NCBI GenBank assembly: GCA_031459715.1 | Contig: JAVKIA010000007.1 | Span: 1-64,000, forward strand | Direction of reading: 5' to 3' | Origin: Armatimonadota bacterium | Lineage (GTDB): Bacteria; Sysuimicrobiota; Sysuimicrobiia; Sysuimicrobiales; Humicultoraceae | DNA length: 64,000 bases | Shown here: piece after piece, positions 34,073-43,281 of the stretch | Position numbering within the stretch: the stretch's first letter is position 1 | Layout of the letters: every line of letters begins with the position of its first letter | The notes under the pieces: model-generated | Told to the model about the DNA's origin: nothing | The model's database searches: none | Seen by the model: the letters and a program-made list of their open reading frames with translations, nothing else | Translations under genes and position numbers: made by a program

Positions 34073-35877
34073 GGGACGCTCTCTGCCCGGCTGAGAGGGA
34101 CGACGAGGAGCAGCGGGGCCGCCGCACGTCCGGGCCGCCGCAGGAGGCCGCGGTCGTCGTCCAGCCACGCCACCAGGTACACGGTTGGGCTGAGTATAGC
34201 ATCGCTGCGCAGCCGGCTGAAAGTCCAGGCCCGCAGGCGGGCGTGGAGGTCCCGCCCACCGTCCGCCGGCGGCTCGCGCCAGCGCAGGGGGGAGAGGAGC
34301 GCGCGGACTTCCGGGTCCGGAGGCGGCACGGGCTGGATGCGGCCGCCCAGGAAAACCACGGGGTCGCGCAGGCGACGGCCGCTGCGGTTCTCAAACTGAA
34401 CCTCCACTCCCTCCGCGCCCTCCCGGTAGGACCCGCGGGCCGGCAGCGGAACCAGTGCGGCCGCATGCACTGGCAGCACCTGAGCCGTCCCCTCAAATCG
34501 TACCATCTGGTCCAGCAGCAGGCTCGTCTCGGCGCCCGCCAGCGGTCGGGCCAGCACCTCTGGCTCCGCGCGCAGGGAGAAGGTGCCCCGTCGCGGCAGG
34601 AGCACCCGTCCCACCGACTCCACCAGAGCCGCCTGTCGGTCCGGCAGCGCCAGCGCCACTGCTCCCTGCACGAAGGCAACGGCGGAGCGGCGCGCTGCCA
34701 GGTTCAGGACGGACATCACCACCGTTATCCCCAGCAGCAGCACCGCGGCCAGGAGCCTGCCGGCCCTGCCTCCCTGCAGCCAGCGCAGGAGGGTGCCAAG
34801 AAGGGCCAGGTACAGGACCAGCACCAGAACCACCATCCCCTGCTGCCAGCGGGTGGCGCCCGCACGGTCCGGCAGCACCGCCAGGAGGGAGCGGGCCTCC
34901 ACAAAAGCCGGAGGCCGCGGGGCCCGCAGCAGGCGCATCCAGGCGGCGGCCTCCTCCGGCGGCAGGTAAGAGCGGAAAGGGTCGAAGGGGAGCACGGTAA
35001 CCCGGCCCCGGCCCCACCCATAAACCGTTTCCGGCGCGCCGGGAAAGGCCGGGGGCAGCGTCGCGGCGGCGAGAAACGGCCGCAGCGACGGGTGTGCCGC
35101 CAGCTCTGCCGGAGAGGCGGCGATGAGCACCCTTCCGCCGCTGGCCACCCACCCGGCCAGCGCCTCCACCTGCGCGGGTACCAGCCGGTGGTCCGCCAGG
35201 TCGCGGATGACCACGGCGGCGACTCCCTCGTAGAGCTGCCAGCGCGCCGGCAGATCTTCCTCACCGATGTAGGCAACCCGCAGGCGACCGCCCGGGTCCA
35301 GCAGGTGCTGCAGGCTCACCGGCCGGGCGGTGAGCGCCAGCACCACCGCGTCCGCCAGTCGCCCCGGAGGGATGGCCACCTGCCATGATGCGCTGACCGC
35401 CTCCTGCTCCAGGAGGCGAACGGTGATGGGCGCGCGCGGATCACGCACCACCGCCGGCACGGTCACGCGAAGAGGAACGCCGGGCAGGAGGTGCACCGGC
35501 ACCCGGACGCGCTCCCGGCTGGCCGGGCGCAGCCGCTCCGTCACCACCTCTACCTGTCCGGAGATCTCGCGATCGCTGCGCAGGCGCAGCGCCACCGGGA
35601 TCCAGACGTCTGGGACGACGTAGCCTCCGTAGCCGACGCGGATGTCGGCGCCGATCCCAAAGGGAGCTCCGGGAAGCTGTCCCGCCGCGGCAGATCGGTA
35701 GGCGCTGCCACCCAGCAGCACGAGCGCCGCCGGCAGGGCCAGACAGATCCCGCGCAGGCGGCCGGCCCGCGGCGGGGTGGACCGTGCGTCAGGTGGTGGA
35801 GGAGTCGCCCGAGCCGCCGGGCCTCCTGGTTTCGCCCGCGGTAGCCTTGCCCTCTGCGGTCGTGCCGGGTCCATCAC
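34069..35877 (-). CDS. Large membrane protein of the MoxR operon, function unknown
   Basis: A 602-residue frame. A signal/TM segment (about 42-62, ICLALPAALVLLGGSA) leads to a mainly extracytoplasmic beta-rich region; VEALAGWVASGGRVLIAASP (~240) resembles the GATase-like fold of DUF4350-type proteins. Two TM helices (~350-395) and a C-terminal region follow. The first 30 residues overlap fmdB by 89 bp and look low-complexity. The true start may be nearer the signal segment (a CTG start is possible), as no ATG/GTG/TTG occurs just before it. Confidence 0.7.
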   Translation of the reverse strand: MMDPARPQRARLPRAKPGGPAARATPPPPDARSTPPRAGRLRGICLALPAALVLLGGSAYRSAAAGQLPGAPFGIGADIRVGYGGYVVPDVWIPVALRLRSDREISGQVEVVTERLRPASRERVRVPVHLLPGVPLRVTVPAVVRDPRAPITVRLLEQEAVSASWQVAIPPGRLADAVVLALTARPVSLQHLLDPGGRLRVAYIGEEDLPARWQLYEGVAAVVIRDLADHRLVPAQVEALAGWVASGGRVLIAASPAELAAHPSLRPFLAAATLPPAFPGAPETVYGWGRGRVTVLPFDPFRSYLPPEEAAAWMRLLRAPRPPAFVEARSLLAVLPDRAGATRWQQGMVVLVLVLYLALLGTLLRWLQGGRAGRLLAAVLLLGITVVMSVLNLAARRSAVAFVQGAVALALPDRQAALVESVGRVLLPRRGTFSLRAEPEVLARPLAGAETSLLLDQMVRFEGTAQVLPVHAAALVPLPARGSYREGAEGVEVQFENRSGRRLRDPVVFLGGRIQPVPPPDPEVRALLSPLRWREPPADGGRDLHARLRAWTFSRLRSDAILSPTVYLVAWLDDDRGLLRRPGRAAAPLLLVVPLSRAESVP

Positions 35878-36061
35878 TACCGCCGGGGCGGCGGTAGTCG
35901 GTCACGTGGAACCCTGGCCCCTTGAAGATGAGGCCGACCGAGCTGTAGACCTTGCGCGTGGGGCTGCCGCAGACTGGACAGCTCGGCGGCTCGGCGCCCA
36001 CGGGCTGATGTAGGTCGAACTGGTGACCGTGCGCAATGCATCGGTACTCGTAGATCGGCAT
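35789..36061 (-). CDS. FmdB-family zinc-ribbon protein
   Basis: A 90-residue protein: MPIYEYRCIAHGHQFDLHQP, then CPVCG, and KVYSSVGLIFKGPGFHVTDYR, the typical FmdB pattern. The first CxxC is reduced: only one Cys (CIAHGH) remains, with His possibly replacing the other ligand. The C-terminal tail is Gly/Ser/Thr-rich. A clear promoter lies 46 bp upstream, and fmdB heads the MoxR/VWA transcript. Confidence 0.88.
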   Translation of the reverse strand: MPIYEYRCIAHGHQFDLHQPVGAEPPSCPVCGSPTRKVYSSVGLIFKGPGFHVTDYRRPGGSDGPGTTAEGKATAGETRRPGGSGDSSTT

Positions 36062-36107
36062 GGCAACCGCACTCCAGCAGGTCGGACATCGACCGGTAAC
36101 CTTTTAT

Positions 36108-36137
36108 CTATTATGGACGTACCCGCCGGCCTGTCAA
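36108..36137 (-). promoter_or_regulatory. sigma70-type promoter before fmdB
   Basis: TTGACA (36137-36132) and TAATAG (36113-36108) with an 18-bp spacer on the minus strand. It probably drives fmdB and the six overlapping genes down to 25497. Confidence 0.8.
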
Positions 36138-36148
36138 TTTGCCCCGAG

Positions 36149-37282
36149 CTAGCGTCGTTCCAGGCGGATGACCCACACCGGCCCGGTGTAGCTGCCGCTG
36201 TTGCTGCCGTAGGCCAGGTGGCGGCCGTCTCCCGACCAGCGCACCACCAGGGGCAGACCGGGGTCGGGAAACTCCGCGCGGAACTCCGCGGCGCGCACCC
36301 GGCCGCCGCCGTCCACATCGGCCAGCCAGATCTCGCCGCGTGCCTCATCGAGCACGCGGGCGTAGGCCACCTTGTCGGACGTCGGCGCCCAGGCCAGGCC
36401 GGTGATCCGTCCAGCCTCCGGGCTGAGACGGCGCGGCGCCCCGCGGCCGTCGGCGCGCGCCGCCCAGGCGTGCAGGACGGAGGATGCCGCGGGGTCGGCG
36501 GCGGCGAAGGCAATGCGCACGCCGTCGGGAGCAAGCTGCGGCCAGAAGATCCGGGGGAAGGGCTGGGGGAGCACTCGCCGGTCCGGGTAGCGGATGCGCC
36601 AGCGCAGCAGGCGACTGACGCCGCCCCCTTCGGGGCCCAGCCCGATGAAGAGGAAGAGGCTGTCCGGAAACCACTGCAGCGCCTCCACCGCCAGGCCCTG
36701 CGGGATCTCCCCACCCGGTCCCAGACCGGGCAGGACCTGACGACGCATCCGCCCGTCGGCGCTGATCAGCCACACCTCGCTGCGCCCCGGGCCCTCCCCC
36801 ACCCGCGCCGCTACCGCCAGCTCGTCGCTGCCCGGCGCCCACGCCAGGTGCGTGGCCAGCACCGCACCCTCCCCCGGCAGGACGAGGCGTCGCCGCGTTC
36901 CCCTCTCAGGGTGAACCACGAAGACCTGGCCGCGGTCGATGTAGGCCAGCAGGCCTGTGGGCCGGGACCAGGCCACCTGGGTGGCCACCCCCACGGCGGT
37001 GACCTTGCGCTCCTTCCCCTGGAGGGAGACGATCCACAGCCCCCGCCCGTCGGCGTAAGCCAGCGCCCGCCCGTCAGGCGACCAGGCGGCCGGGCTGAGC
37101 GCCGCCCGGTCGGTGAGACGCACTGGCGGGCCAATGCGCAGCAGGGCCACGCTCACCGGAGCCGGGCCGCGGCGCACCTGGCAGGCCACCAGCAGCAGCG
37201 CCGCCAGTCCCGCGGCCAGCGCCGCACGCCATGCGCCGCCGCGCCGCTCAGACGACGGGGTAGCGCCCTTCGGCCAGCTCAC
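36149..37282 (-). CDS. Lipoprotein with TolB/PD40-like beta-propeller
   Basis: A 377-residue protein with a lipoprotein signal (about 16-35, ending LLLVACQV, lipobox Cys near 34). It then has repeated PD40/WD40-like strands: AAWSPDGRALAYADGRGLW, THLAWAPGSDELAVAA, QLAPDGVRIAFAA, LAWAPTSDKVAYA and VRWSGDGRHLAYGS. It is predicted to sit on the outer face of the membrane as a binding scaffold. The GTG 37282 start overlaps metK by 35 bp. Confidence 0.83.
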   Translation of the reverse strand: MSWPKGATPSSERRGGAWRAALAAGLAALLLVACQVRRGPAPVSVALLRIGPPVRLTDRAALSPAAWSPDGRALAYADGRGLWIVSLQGKERKVTAVGVATQVAWSRPTGLLAYIDRGQVFVVHPERGTRRRLVLPGEGAVLATHLAWAPGSDELAVAARVGEGPGRSEVWLISADGRMRRQVLPGLGPGGEIPQGLAVEALQWFPDSLFLFIGLGPEGGGVSRLLRWRIRYPDRRVLPQPFPRIFWPQLAPDGVRIAFAAADPAASSVLHAWAARADGRGAPRRLSPEAGRITGLAWAPTSDKVAYARVLDEARGEIWLADVDGGGRVRAAEFRAEFPDPGLPLVVRWSGDGRHLAYGSNSGSYTGPVWVIRLERR

Positions 37283-38450
37283 GGGTCAGGAAGGTGATGT
37301 TGGCCAGCTCCCGCTCCAGGATCTCCAGGGTCCGTCGCCGCAGCACGCTCTTGCGCGCACCCCGTGCCGGAATGATCTGCGCCGCGGCGATCTTGGGCCT
37401 GTCGATGGGCGCGCCGATCTGGCTTAGCATCCACACGTAAACCTCCCGCACCCCGGGGACCTCCTCGTAGATGCGCGCCGCCACCTGGTGGGTCATGATG
37501 GTGTAAATCTTCCCCACGTGCGAGACGGGGTTCTTCCCCGCAGCCGCCTCGGTGCCCATGGGCCGGTTCAGGGCGATCACGCCGTTGACCTTGTTGCCCC
37601 GGCCGATCTGCCCGGAGTCGCCGCTCTCCGCGGAGGTTCCGGTGACGGTGAGGTAGACCCCGCCCAGCCCCCGGCCGGGCCGGTCCAGGGTGTTGATATC
37701 CAGGGTGATGTTGTCAAAGGTGGACTGCTGCAGGACGAAGTCGTGCACGGCGTCGTGCATCTCCTTCTTGCGGCGGAAGTATGTGGCCTCGTCGGGGATG
37801 AAGCGGTCGACGAAGGCTACCGCCGCTGTCAAGTTCAGCTCCCGCCCCTGGCGGAACCCCATGATCTTGATGTCCTCCCCCGCTTCGGGGAAGTCTTCCT
37901 TGAAGGTGCGGGAGTTCATCAACTGCTCCACGCGGCGGACGATTTCCTCGGTCTGGGTCAGGGGCGCGTAGCCCACCGCCGCCGAGGTGTCGTTGGCGCA
38001 AGGGGTCTCCCGCTGGAAGATGTCCACCAGCTCGGGGGAGCCCGGCTTGATCTGCACGTCGTAGATCACATCGCGCTCGGGGTCCACAAAGCGCAGGTGC
38101 TCCCGGAACCAGACCCTGGCCGTGTTGATGGCGATCTCCTCGACCGGGACGCGCTCGCCGTTCACCACGGCCGTGGCCCGGTCACCAAAGATCAGGCGCA
38201 TGGGCTCGGTGACCCGCCCCCCGCCGAAGGCCACATCGGCGGCCCCGGCCACCAGCAGCGCCTTGTCGATGTTGTGGTGCAGGATGGACCCGAACCGCTG
38301 CAGGTACTCCCGGCTCAGGGCGATGGAGACCCGCTCCATGATGGCGTCGCAGATGGAGTCCGGATGGCCGACCCCTTTGCGCTCCACGATTTCCACCTCG
38401 TGCTCGGAGACCGGCTTCCCGCTGAGAAACTCCACGCTGGTGCTGCCCAC
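37248..38450 (-). CDS. S-adenosylmethionine synthetase, archaeal type
   Basis: Makes AdoMet from methionine and ATP; 400 residues. VEFLSGKPVSEHEVEIVERKGVGHPDSICD, NTARVWFREHLR, GRELNLTAAVAFVDRF and RGNKVNGVIALNRPMGTEAAAGKNPVSHVGK are from the archaeal MAT family, which is only distantly related to bacterial MetK. GTG 38450 is the start; the open frame to 38822 lies over mgtC. It is found in a few deep bacterial lineages and was presumably acquired by transfer (inference). Confidence 0.93.
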   Translation of the reverse strand: MGSTSVEFLSGKPVSEHEVEIVERKGVGHPDSICDAIMERVSIALSREYLQRFGSILHHNIDKALLVAGAADVAFGGGRVTEPMRLIFGDRATAVVNGERVPVEEIAINTARVWFREHLRFVDPERDVIYDVQIKPGSPELVDIFQRETPCANDTSAAVGYAPLTQTEEIVRRVEQLMNSRTFKEDFPEAGEDIKIMGFRQGRELNLTAAVAFVDRFIPDEATYFRRKKEMHDAVHDFVLQQSTFDNITLDINTLDRPGRGLGGVYLTVTGTSAESGDSGQIGRGNKVNGVIALNRPMGTEAAAGKNPVSHVGKIYTIMTHQVAARIYEEVPGVREVYVWMLSQIGAPIDRPKIAAAQIIPARGARKSVLRRRTLEILERELANITFLTRELAEGRYPVV

Positions 38451-38461
38451 GGCGGTTCCCC

Positions 38462-39127
38462 CTACTCCTTCCAGCGCACCTGCACCACCCCGTCCACATC
38501 GCTCAACGCCACCAGCACGTCGTCGCGGGAGAGGCGGGCGGGTAGGCGGACGGCCAGCGAGATGTGCACGTGCTCGTCCAGGCGTTCGGACATCTCCACG
38601 TTCTCGATGTTCACGTTGTGCGCCCCCAGCACCGTGCCGATCTTCCCCAGCTGCCCCGGACGGTCCACCAGCAGCAGCTCCACGGTGGCCAGACCGCGGC
38701 GGGGCAGGTGGCGCTCCAGGGCCTTGAACGGGATGAGGATGATCACCACCAGCGCCGTGGCCACCACCGCTCCCAGGTAGAAACCGGCGCCCACGGCCGT
38801 GCCGATGGCCGCAGAGGTCCACAGGGTGGCCGCCGTGGTCAGGCCGGTCACGGTGACGCCGCTGCGCCAGATGGTCCCCGCGCCCAGGAAGCCGATGCCC
38901 ACCACAATGTTGCTGGCGATGCGCGCCGGGTCGGCGCCGGAGCCGAAGAACCCCTCCTTGGAGATGAGGGTGAACAGCGCCGCCCCCAGGGTGACCAGCG
39001 TGTGCGTGCGCAGGCCCGCCGGCTTCTCCACGCTCTCCCGCTCCAGGCCGATGAGCGCGCCTAGGACCAGCGCCAGGACCAGGCGCACCAGGATCTCCAC
39101 GATGCCAGCGGCGGCGAAGTCTGTCAC
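38462..39127 (-). CDS. MgtC/SapB family membrane protein
   Basis: A 221-residue protein. The MgtC domain (about 1-140) has LIGLERESVEKPAGLRTHTLV and GIGFLGAGTIWRSG; about four TM helices. The C-terminal cytoplasmic ACT-like domain (about 150-221, LLLVDRPGQLGKIGTVLGAHNVNIENV) may sense a small ligand. Linked to growth at low magnesium and ATP synthase control in other bacteria. GTG 39127 overlaps the ispG stop (GTGA). Confidence 0.9.
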   Translation of the reverse strand: MTDFAAAGIVEILVRLVLALVLGALIGLERESVEKPAGLRTHTLVTLGAALFTLISKEGFFGSGADPARIASNIVVGIGFLGAGTIWRSGVTVTGLTTAATLWTSAAIGTAVGAGFYLGAVVATALVVIILIPFKALERHLPRRGLATVELLLVDRPGQLGKIGTVLGAHNVNIENVEMSERLDEHVHISLAVRLPARLSRDDVLVALSDVDGVVQVRWKE

Positions 39128-40230
39128 GGATCCGCCTCCTCCCCGTACTTCTCCCGGGCGACGGCGGCCACGTGCTCCATCAGCGCGTCCACCAGCCGCT
39201 CCTCCGGCAGGCTGGCCACGATGCGGCCGTCGCGGAAGAGCAGTCCCATCCCCCGACCGCAGGCGATGCCCAGGTCGGCCAGACGGGCCTCCCCCGGGCC
39301 GTTGACGGCGCAGCCCATCACCGCCACCTTCACCGGCGATCGGATCTGCGCCAGGCGCCGCTCCACCTCCTGGGCGATGGCAATGATGTCCACCTCCGCC
39401 CGGCCGCAGGAGGGACAGGCCACCAGCTGGACGCCGCGCTGGCGCAGGCCCAGGCTGGAGAGAATCTGGTAAGCCACCCGCACCTCCTCCACCGGGTCCG
39501 CCGCCAGGGAGACGCGGATGGTGTCGCCGATGCCCCGGGCCAGGATGGCGCCGATGCCCACGGCGGACTTCACCGTCCCCGGCCCCAGCGTCCCCGCCTC
39601 GGTGATGCCCACGTGCAGCGGATAGCGCACGCGAGTGCTGAGCAGGGTGTAGGCGGCGATGGCCATGGGCACCTCGGAGGCTTTCACGGAGATGACCAGG
39701 TCGGTGAAGCCCAGGTCCTCCAGCACCCTGACGTCCTCCAGGGCACTCTCCACCAGGGCTTCCGCGGTGGGGCCGAAGTGGCGCAGCGTGGCCTTGGAGA
39801 GCGATCCGATGTTGGCCCCGATGCGGATAGGCACGCCCCGCTCCTGGGCGGCGCGGGCCACGAGACGCGTCCGCTCCCGGCTGCCGATATTCCCCGGGTT
39901 GAGCCGCAGTTTGTGCACACCCGCCTCCAGGGCCAGTAGCGCCAGACGGTAGTCGAAGTGGATGTCGGCGACGACAGGCGTGGGGCTGCGCGGCACGATC
40001 TCCCGCAGGGCGGCCGCCGCCTCCCGGTCGGGCACCGCCAGGCGGACGATCTCGCACCCTTCCGCCGCCAGCTGGTAGATCTGGGCCAGCGTGGCGCCCA
40101 CATCGCGCGTGTCGCTAGTGGTCATGGACTGGACGGCGATGGGGGCGCCGCCGCCGATGGTCACCCGGCCCACGCGGACCGGCCGGGTCTCGGTGCGCAG
40201 GGTCACTGCGCGCGCCGGGGTCTCGATCAT
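39124..40230 (-). CDS. ispG: 4-hydroxy-3-methylbut-2-enyl diphosphate synthase
   Basis: Penultimate step of the MEP isoprenoid pathway, a [4Fe-4S] enzyme; 368 residues, the short bacterial form. IGGGAPIAVQSMTTSDTRD opens the TIM barrel. VADIHFDYRLALLA and LRLNPGNIG follow. The cluster cysteines are in VACPSCGRAEVDI and MGCAVNGPGEARLADLGIACG. Its start overlaps the rseP stop. It shares the operon with dxr. Confidence 0.95.
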   Translation of the reverse strand: MIETPARAVTLRTETRPVRVGRVTIGGGAPIAVQSMTTSDTRDVGATLAQIYQLAAEGCEIVRLAVPDREAAAALREIVPRSPTPVVADIHFDYRLALLALEAGVHKLRLNPGNIGSRERTRLVARAAQERGVPIRIGANIGSLSKATLRHFGPTAEALVESALEDVRVLEDLGFTDLVISVKASEVPMAIAAYTLLSTRVRYPLHVGITEAGTLGPGTVKSAVGIGAILARGIGDTIRVSLAADPVEEVRVAYQILSSLGLRQRGVQLVACPSCGRAEVDIIAIAQEVERRLAQIRSPVKVAVMGCAVNGPGEARLADLGIACGRGMGLLFRDGRIVASLPEERLVDALMEHVAAVAREKYGEEADP

Positions 40231-41312
40231 CGCTGGATGTCCTGCACCGTCAAGAATATCAGCAGGAGGAATAGGAGGACAAAGCCCACCAGGTGGACGT
40301 AGCCTTCGCGGCGCGGGTCCACCGGACGGCGCCGCACTGCCTCCACCAGGAGGAAGGCGAAGCGCCCCCCGTCCAGCGCCGGAATGGGAATCAGGTTGAA
40401 CAGGCCGATGATGATGGAGAGCGACGCCGCCACATAAAAGAAGTTCTCCCCCCCGCTGCGTCCGGCCTCGACCAGCGCCCGGCCCGCCGCTACCGGGCCG
40501 CCCAGGTGGCGCAGCAGCGTCCCCTCACGCACCAGGTTCCTGATGGCCCCGACGAAGCCGACAGCGAACTCCCCCGTGCGCTGCACCCCCCAGGCCAGCG
40601 CGGCCGGGGGGCTGTAGCGCCGGCGGACGATCTCCGGAGCAAACCCGATGAGCCCGATGCGGCGCGCCGCATCCAGCCGGGGGGTGACCGTCACGTCGAA
40701 GCGCCGCCCCTGCCGTTCCACCGTGAGGACGAGCTGTCGCCCCGGACTGCGGTGGATGGTCTCCACCACCTCCTGCCCGCTGGGCGTGGGCCGGCCGTTG
40801 ATGGCCACGATGGCGTCCCCCGGCGCCAGCCCCACCTGTGTCGCCGGGCAGGGGGCGGGCGGAGCGGCGCCCTGGGGCTGGCCGCAGATGGGTACCAGCA
40901 TGCCGACGCGGTTGGTGATCCCTGTAGGAACCCCGAAGGTGGCGGCGATCACCGCCAGGAGCACGGCCGCCAGCGCCAGGTTCATCAGCGGTCCGGCGGC
41001 AACGATGGCCATGCGCACCCCCACCGGCTGCGCCCGGAAGGAGCCCTCCCCGGGCTCCTCCTCGGCGAAGTCTTCTCCGGCCATGCGCACATACCCGCCG
41101 AAGGGTATCAGGTTGACCGCGTAAGTGGTCTGGCCTCGCTGCGTGGCGAAGAGCCGCGGGCCGAAGCCCAGGGCGAAGGTGTGGATGACCACGCCCGCGC
41201 GCTTCGCCACCAGGAAGTGACCCAGCTCGTGGACCAGGATCATGGCCCCAAACGCCACGATGGTGACCAGCAGCCATCCGCCGCTGGAGAGCGCTGCGGG
41301 CAGGTCGGTCAT
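40227..41312 (-). CDS. rseP: Site-2 (RseP/RIP) zinc metalloprotease
   Basis: Intramembrane protease of 361 residues that cleaves anti-sigma factors or signal-peptide remnants. HELGHFLVAKRAGV holds the HExxH zinc site in TM1. One PDZ domain (about 125-210, GLAPGDAIVAINGRPTPSGQEV) follows, and NLIPIPALDGGRF carries the second active-site motif (LDG). It lies between dxr and ispG, the usual position in Gram-positive bacteria. Confidence 0.94.
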   Translation of the reverse strand: MTDLPAALSSGGWLLVTIVAFGAMILVHELGHFLVAKRAGVVIHTFALGFGPRLFATQRGQTTYAVNLIPFGGYVRMAGEDFAEEEPGEGSFRAQPVGVRMAIVAAGPLMNLALAAVLLAVIAATFGVPTGITNRVGMLVPICGQPQGAAPPAPCPATQVGLAPGDAIVAINGRPTPSGQEVVETIHRSPGRQLVLTVERQGRRFDVTVTPRLDAARRIGLIGFAPEIVRRRYSPPAALAWGVQRTGEFAVGFVGAIRNLVREGTLLRHLGGPVAAGRALVEAGRSGGENFFYVAASLSIIIGLFNLIPIPALDGGRFAFLLVEAVRRRPVDPRREGYVHLVGFVLLFLLLIFLTVQDIQR

Positions 41313-42469
41313 CTACGCACCTCGGCCCCAAAGCGGGTGACGGTCTCCCGCGCCCAGGCGTCGGCGGCAAGCACATCCTCCAGCGTGGGGTCGGCGACCA
41401 CGCGGTGGGCATCCAGTGTGCGGCGCAGCAGCCGGGGGATCTCGCCGAAGGAGATGCGCCGCTCCAGGAACAGGCGCACCACCACCTCGTTGGCCGCATT
41501 AACCACCGCCGGGGCCGTTCCCCCGGCCTGCAGCGCCTCCCGGGCCAGGGCCAGGCAAGGATAGCGCTCCGGCGGGGGTGGCGTAAAGGTCATGGTCACG
41601 CCCCCTCCCCGCTCCCAGGCCAGTGGGCGCAGGGGAGAGGAGCGCCGCTCGGGAAAGGTCAGGGCCAGCTGGATGGGCAGCCGCATGTCCGGCGCGGCGA
41701 TCTGCGCCAGCACCGACCCATCCACCAGCTCCACCATCCCGTGCACCAGGCTCTGCGGGTGGATGACCACATCGATCCGCTCTGGCGGCAGGTCGAACAG
41801 CCAGCGGGCCTCGATGACCTCCAGGCCCTTGTTCATCAGCGTAGCCGAGTCCACCGTTACCTTCGGGCCCATCTTCCAGGTGGGGTGGGCCAGCGCTTCC
41901 TCCGGCGTGGCCTCGCCCAGCGTCTCCAGCGGCCGGTGCAGGAACGGTCCGCCGGACGCGGTGAGGATGATGCGCCGCACCGCTTCCCGCGACACCCCCT
42001 GCAGGCACTGGAAGATGGCGCTGTGCTCGCTGTCTACCGGCAGCAGCGCCGCCCCGCGCGCCCGTGCCTGCGCCATCACCAGGCTACCGCCGGCCACCAG
42101 GGCCTCCTTGGTGGCCAGGGCGACGTCCTTCCCCGCGCGCAGCGCGGCCAGCGTGGGGACCAGACCGGCAATGCCCACCACCGCCACCAGCACCATGTCC
42201 GCCGCGGGGTGGGCGGCCAGCTCGGCGATGGCCTCCGGCCCTGCCAGCAGCGCCGTTCCCGCGGGCAGCAGGCCGCGCAGGCGGTGGGCCGAGGCGACAT
42301 CCTCCACAGCCACAGCCTGGGGACGGTAGCGCGCCACCTGCGCCGCCAGACCCTCCACGTTGCGCCGCGCGGCCAGCCCTACCACCTGGACGTCGCCCAG
42401 GTGGTCGACGACCTCCAGGGTGGCCCGCCCGATGGACCCGGTGGATCCCAGCAGGACCAGCCGTCTCAC
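41309..42469 (-). CDS. dxr: 1-deoxy-D-xylulose 5-phosphate reductoisomerase
   Basis: Second step of the MEP pathway, converting DXP to MEP with NADPH; 386 residues. RLVLLGSTGSIGRATLEVV is the nucleotide-binding site; ATKEALVAGG, LPVDSEHSAIFQCLQG, LTASGGPF, NKGLEVIEARWLFDL and HPQSLVHGMVE form the active site. GTG 42469 overlaps the cdsA stop (GTGA). The frame beyond it is not homologous. Confidence 0.95.
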   Translation of the reverse strand: MRRLVLLGSTGSIGRATLEVVDHLGDVQVVGLAARRNVEGLAAQVARYRPQAVAVEDVASAHRLRGLLPAGTALLAGPEAIAELAAHPAADMVLVAVVGIAGLVPTLAALRAGKDVALATKEALVAGGSLVMAQARARGAALLPVDSEHSAIFQCLQGVSREAVRRIILTASGGPFLHRPLETLGEATPEEALAHPTWKMGPKVTVDSATLMNKGLEVIEARWLFDLPPERIDVVIHPQSLVHGMVELVDGSVLAQIAAPDMRLPIQLALTFPERRSSPLRPLAWERGGGVTMTFTPPPPERYPCLALAREALQAGGTAPAVVNAANEVVVRLFLERRISFGEIPRLLRRTLDAHRVVADPTLEDVLAADAWARETVTRFGAEVRR

Positions 42470-43281
42470 CGCAGCACCGAGACCAGCAGCGCGTAGACGA
42501 CGGGGGCGACGAAGAGCATGGCGTCGAAGCGGTCCAGGACCCCGCCGTGCCCCGGCAGCAGTGCGCCGCTGTCCTTTAGGCCGGCCGCCCGCTTCAGCGC
42601 CGACTCGGCCAGGTCTCCCAGCAGCCCCACCGTCCCCGCGAGCGCGCCCACCGCTGCCGCCGTAATGAGGGGAAGCCCGGCCAGAGCAGCCGTTACCAGC
42701 GCCGCGGCCACACCGCCCAGCTCGCCGCTTGCTGCACCCTCCCAGGTCTTCGCCGGACTGATGGCCGGGGCCAGGGGGTGGCGGCCCAGGGCCCGTCCGC
42801 CAAAGTAGGCCGCAGAGTCGGCCACCCACACCGAGACCACTACCAGGAGCGTCCAGGCCAGCCCTCCGGGCAGGCGGCGGAGCAGGTCCAGGGCGGCAAA
42901 GAGGGAAAGGTACACCGGGCCAAGCAGAGTGATCCCGGCGTTGGCCGCAGCCTGCGGCCGGCCCGCCGGGAGAATCTGCGCGGCCAGGGCCGCTCCTGCC
43001 AGCCCGGCCCCCGCTCCCGACAGCAGCTGGGGCCGGAAGACCGCGCAGCCGTAAAGCAGCAGCGTCCCACCCAGGACGAGCGACGCCGCCGGAGCCAGCC
43101 CGGATGCCCGGGCCAGACCGATCCATTCCCGGGCCCCCAAGAGGGCCAGAGCCACAAGCAGCGCGGTCCAGGCCCAGCCGCCCAGGTAGAGCGGAAGCAG
43201 AACCAGGGGGATGCCCAGGGCGACCGTGAGCGCTCGGCGCGCGGTCCCGCCAGCGGCCACCGGCCGGACCTCAACCATCAT
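42466..43281 (-). CDS. cdsA: Phosphatidate cytidylyltransferase
   Basis: Makes CDP-diacylglycerol for phospholipid synthesis; 271 residues with about eight TM helices. The signature near the C-terminus is split as usual: SPAKTWEGAASGELGGV and LGDLAESALKRAAGLKDSGALLPGHGGVLDRFD. ATG 43281 or 43278 overlaps the uppS stop. Confidence 0.93.
   Translation of the reverse strand: MMVEVRPVAAGGTARRALTVALGIPLVLLPLYLGGWAWTALLVALALLGAREWIGLARASGLAPAASLVLGGTLLLYGCAVFRPQLLSGAGAGLAGAALAAQILPAGRPQAAANAGITLLGPVYLSLFAALDLLRRLPGGLAWTLLVVVSVWVADSAAYFGGRALGRHPLAPAISPAKTWEGAASGELGGVAAALVTAALAGLPLITAAAVGALAGTVGLLGDLAESALKRAAGLKDSGALLPGHGGVLDRFDAMLFVAPVVYALLVSVLR

Noticed and set aside
37248-37282. Frameshift between metK and the lipoprotein gene
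   Set aside because: Both proteins are complete with proper N- and C-termini; the 35-bp overlap is a normal gene overlap.
38822-40057. N-terminal extensions that would fuse mgtC or metK to upstream sequence
   Set aside because: The extensions read ispG or mgtC in the wrong frame. Homology starts at GTG 39127 and GTG 38450, both at overlaps or short spacings typical of this genome.
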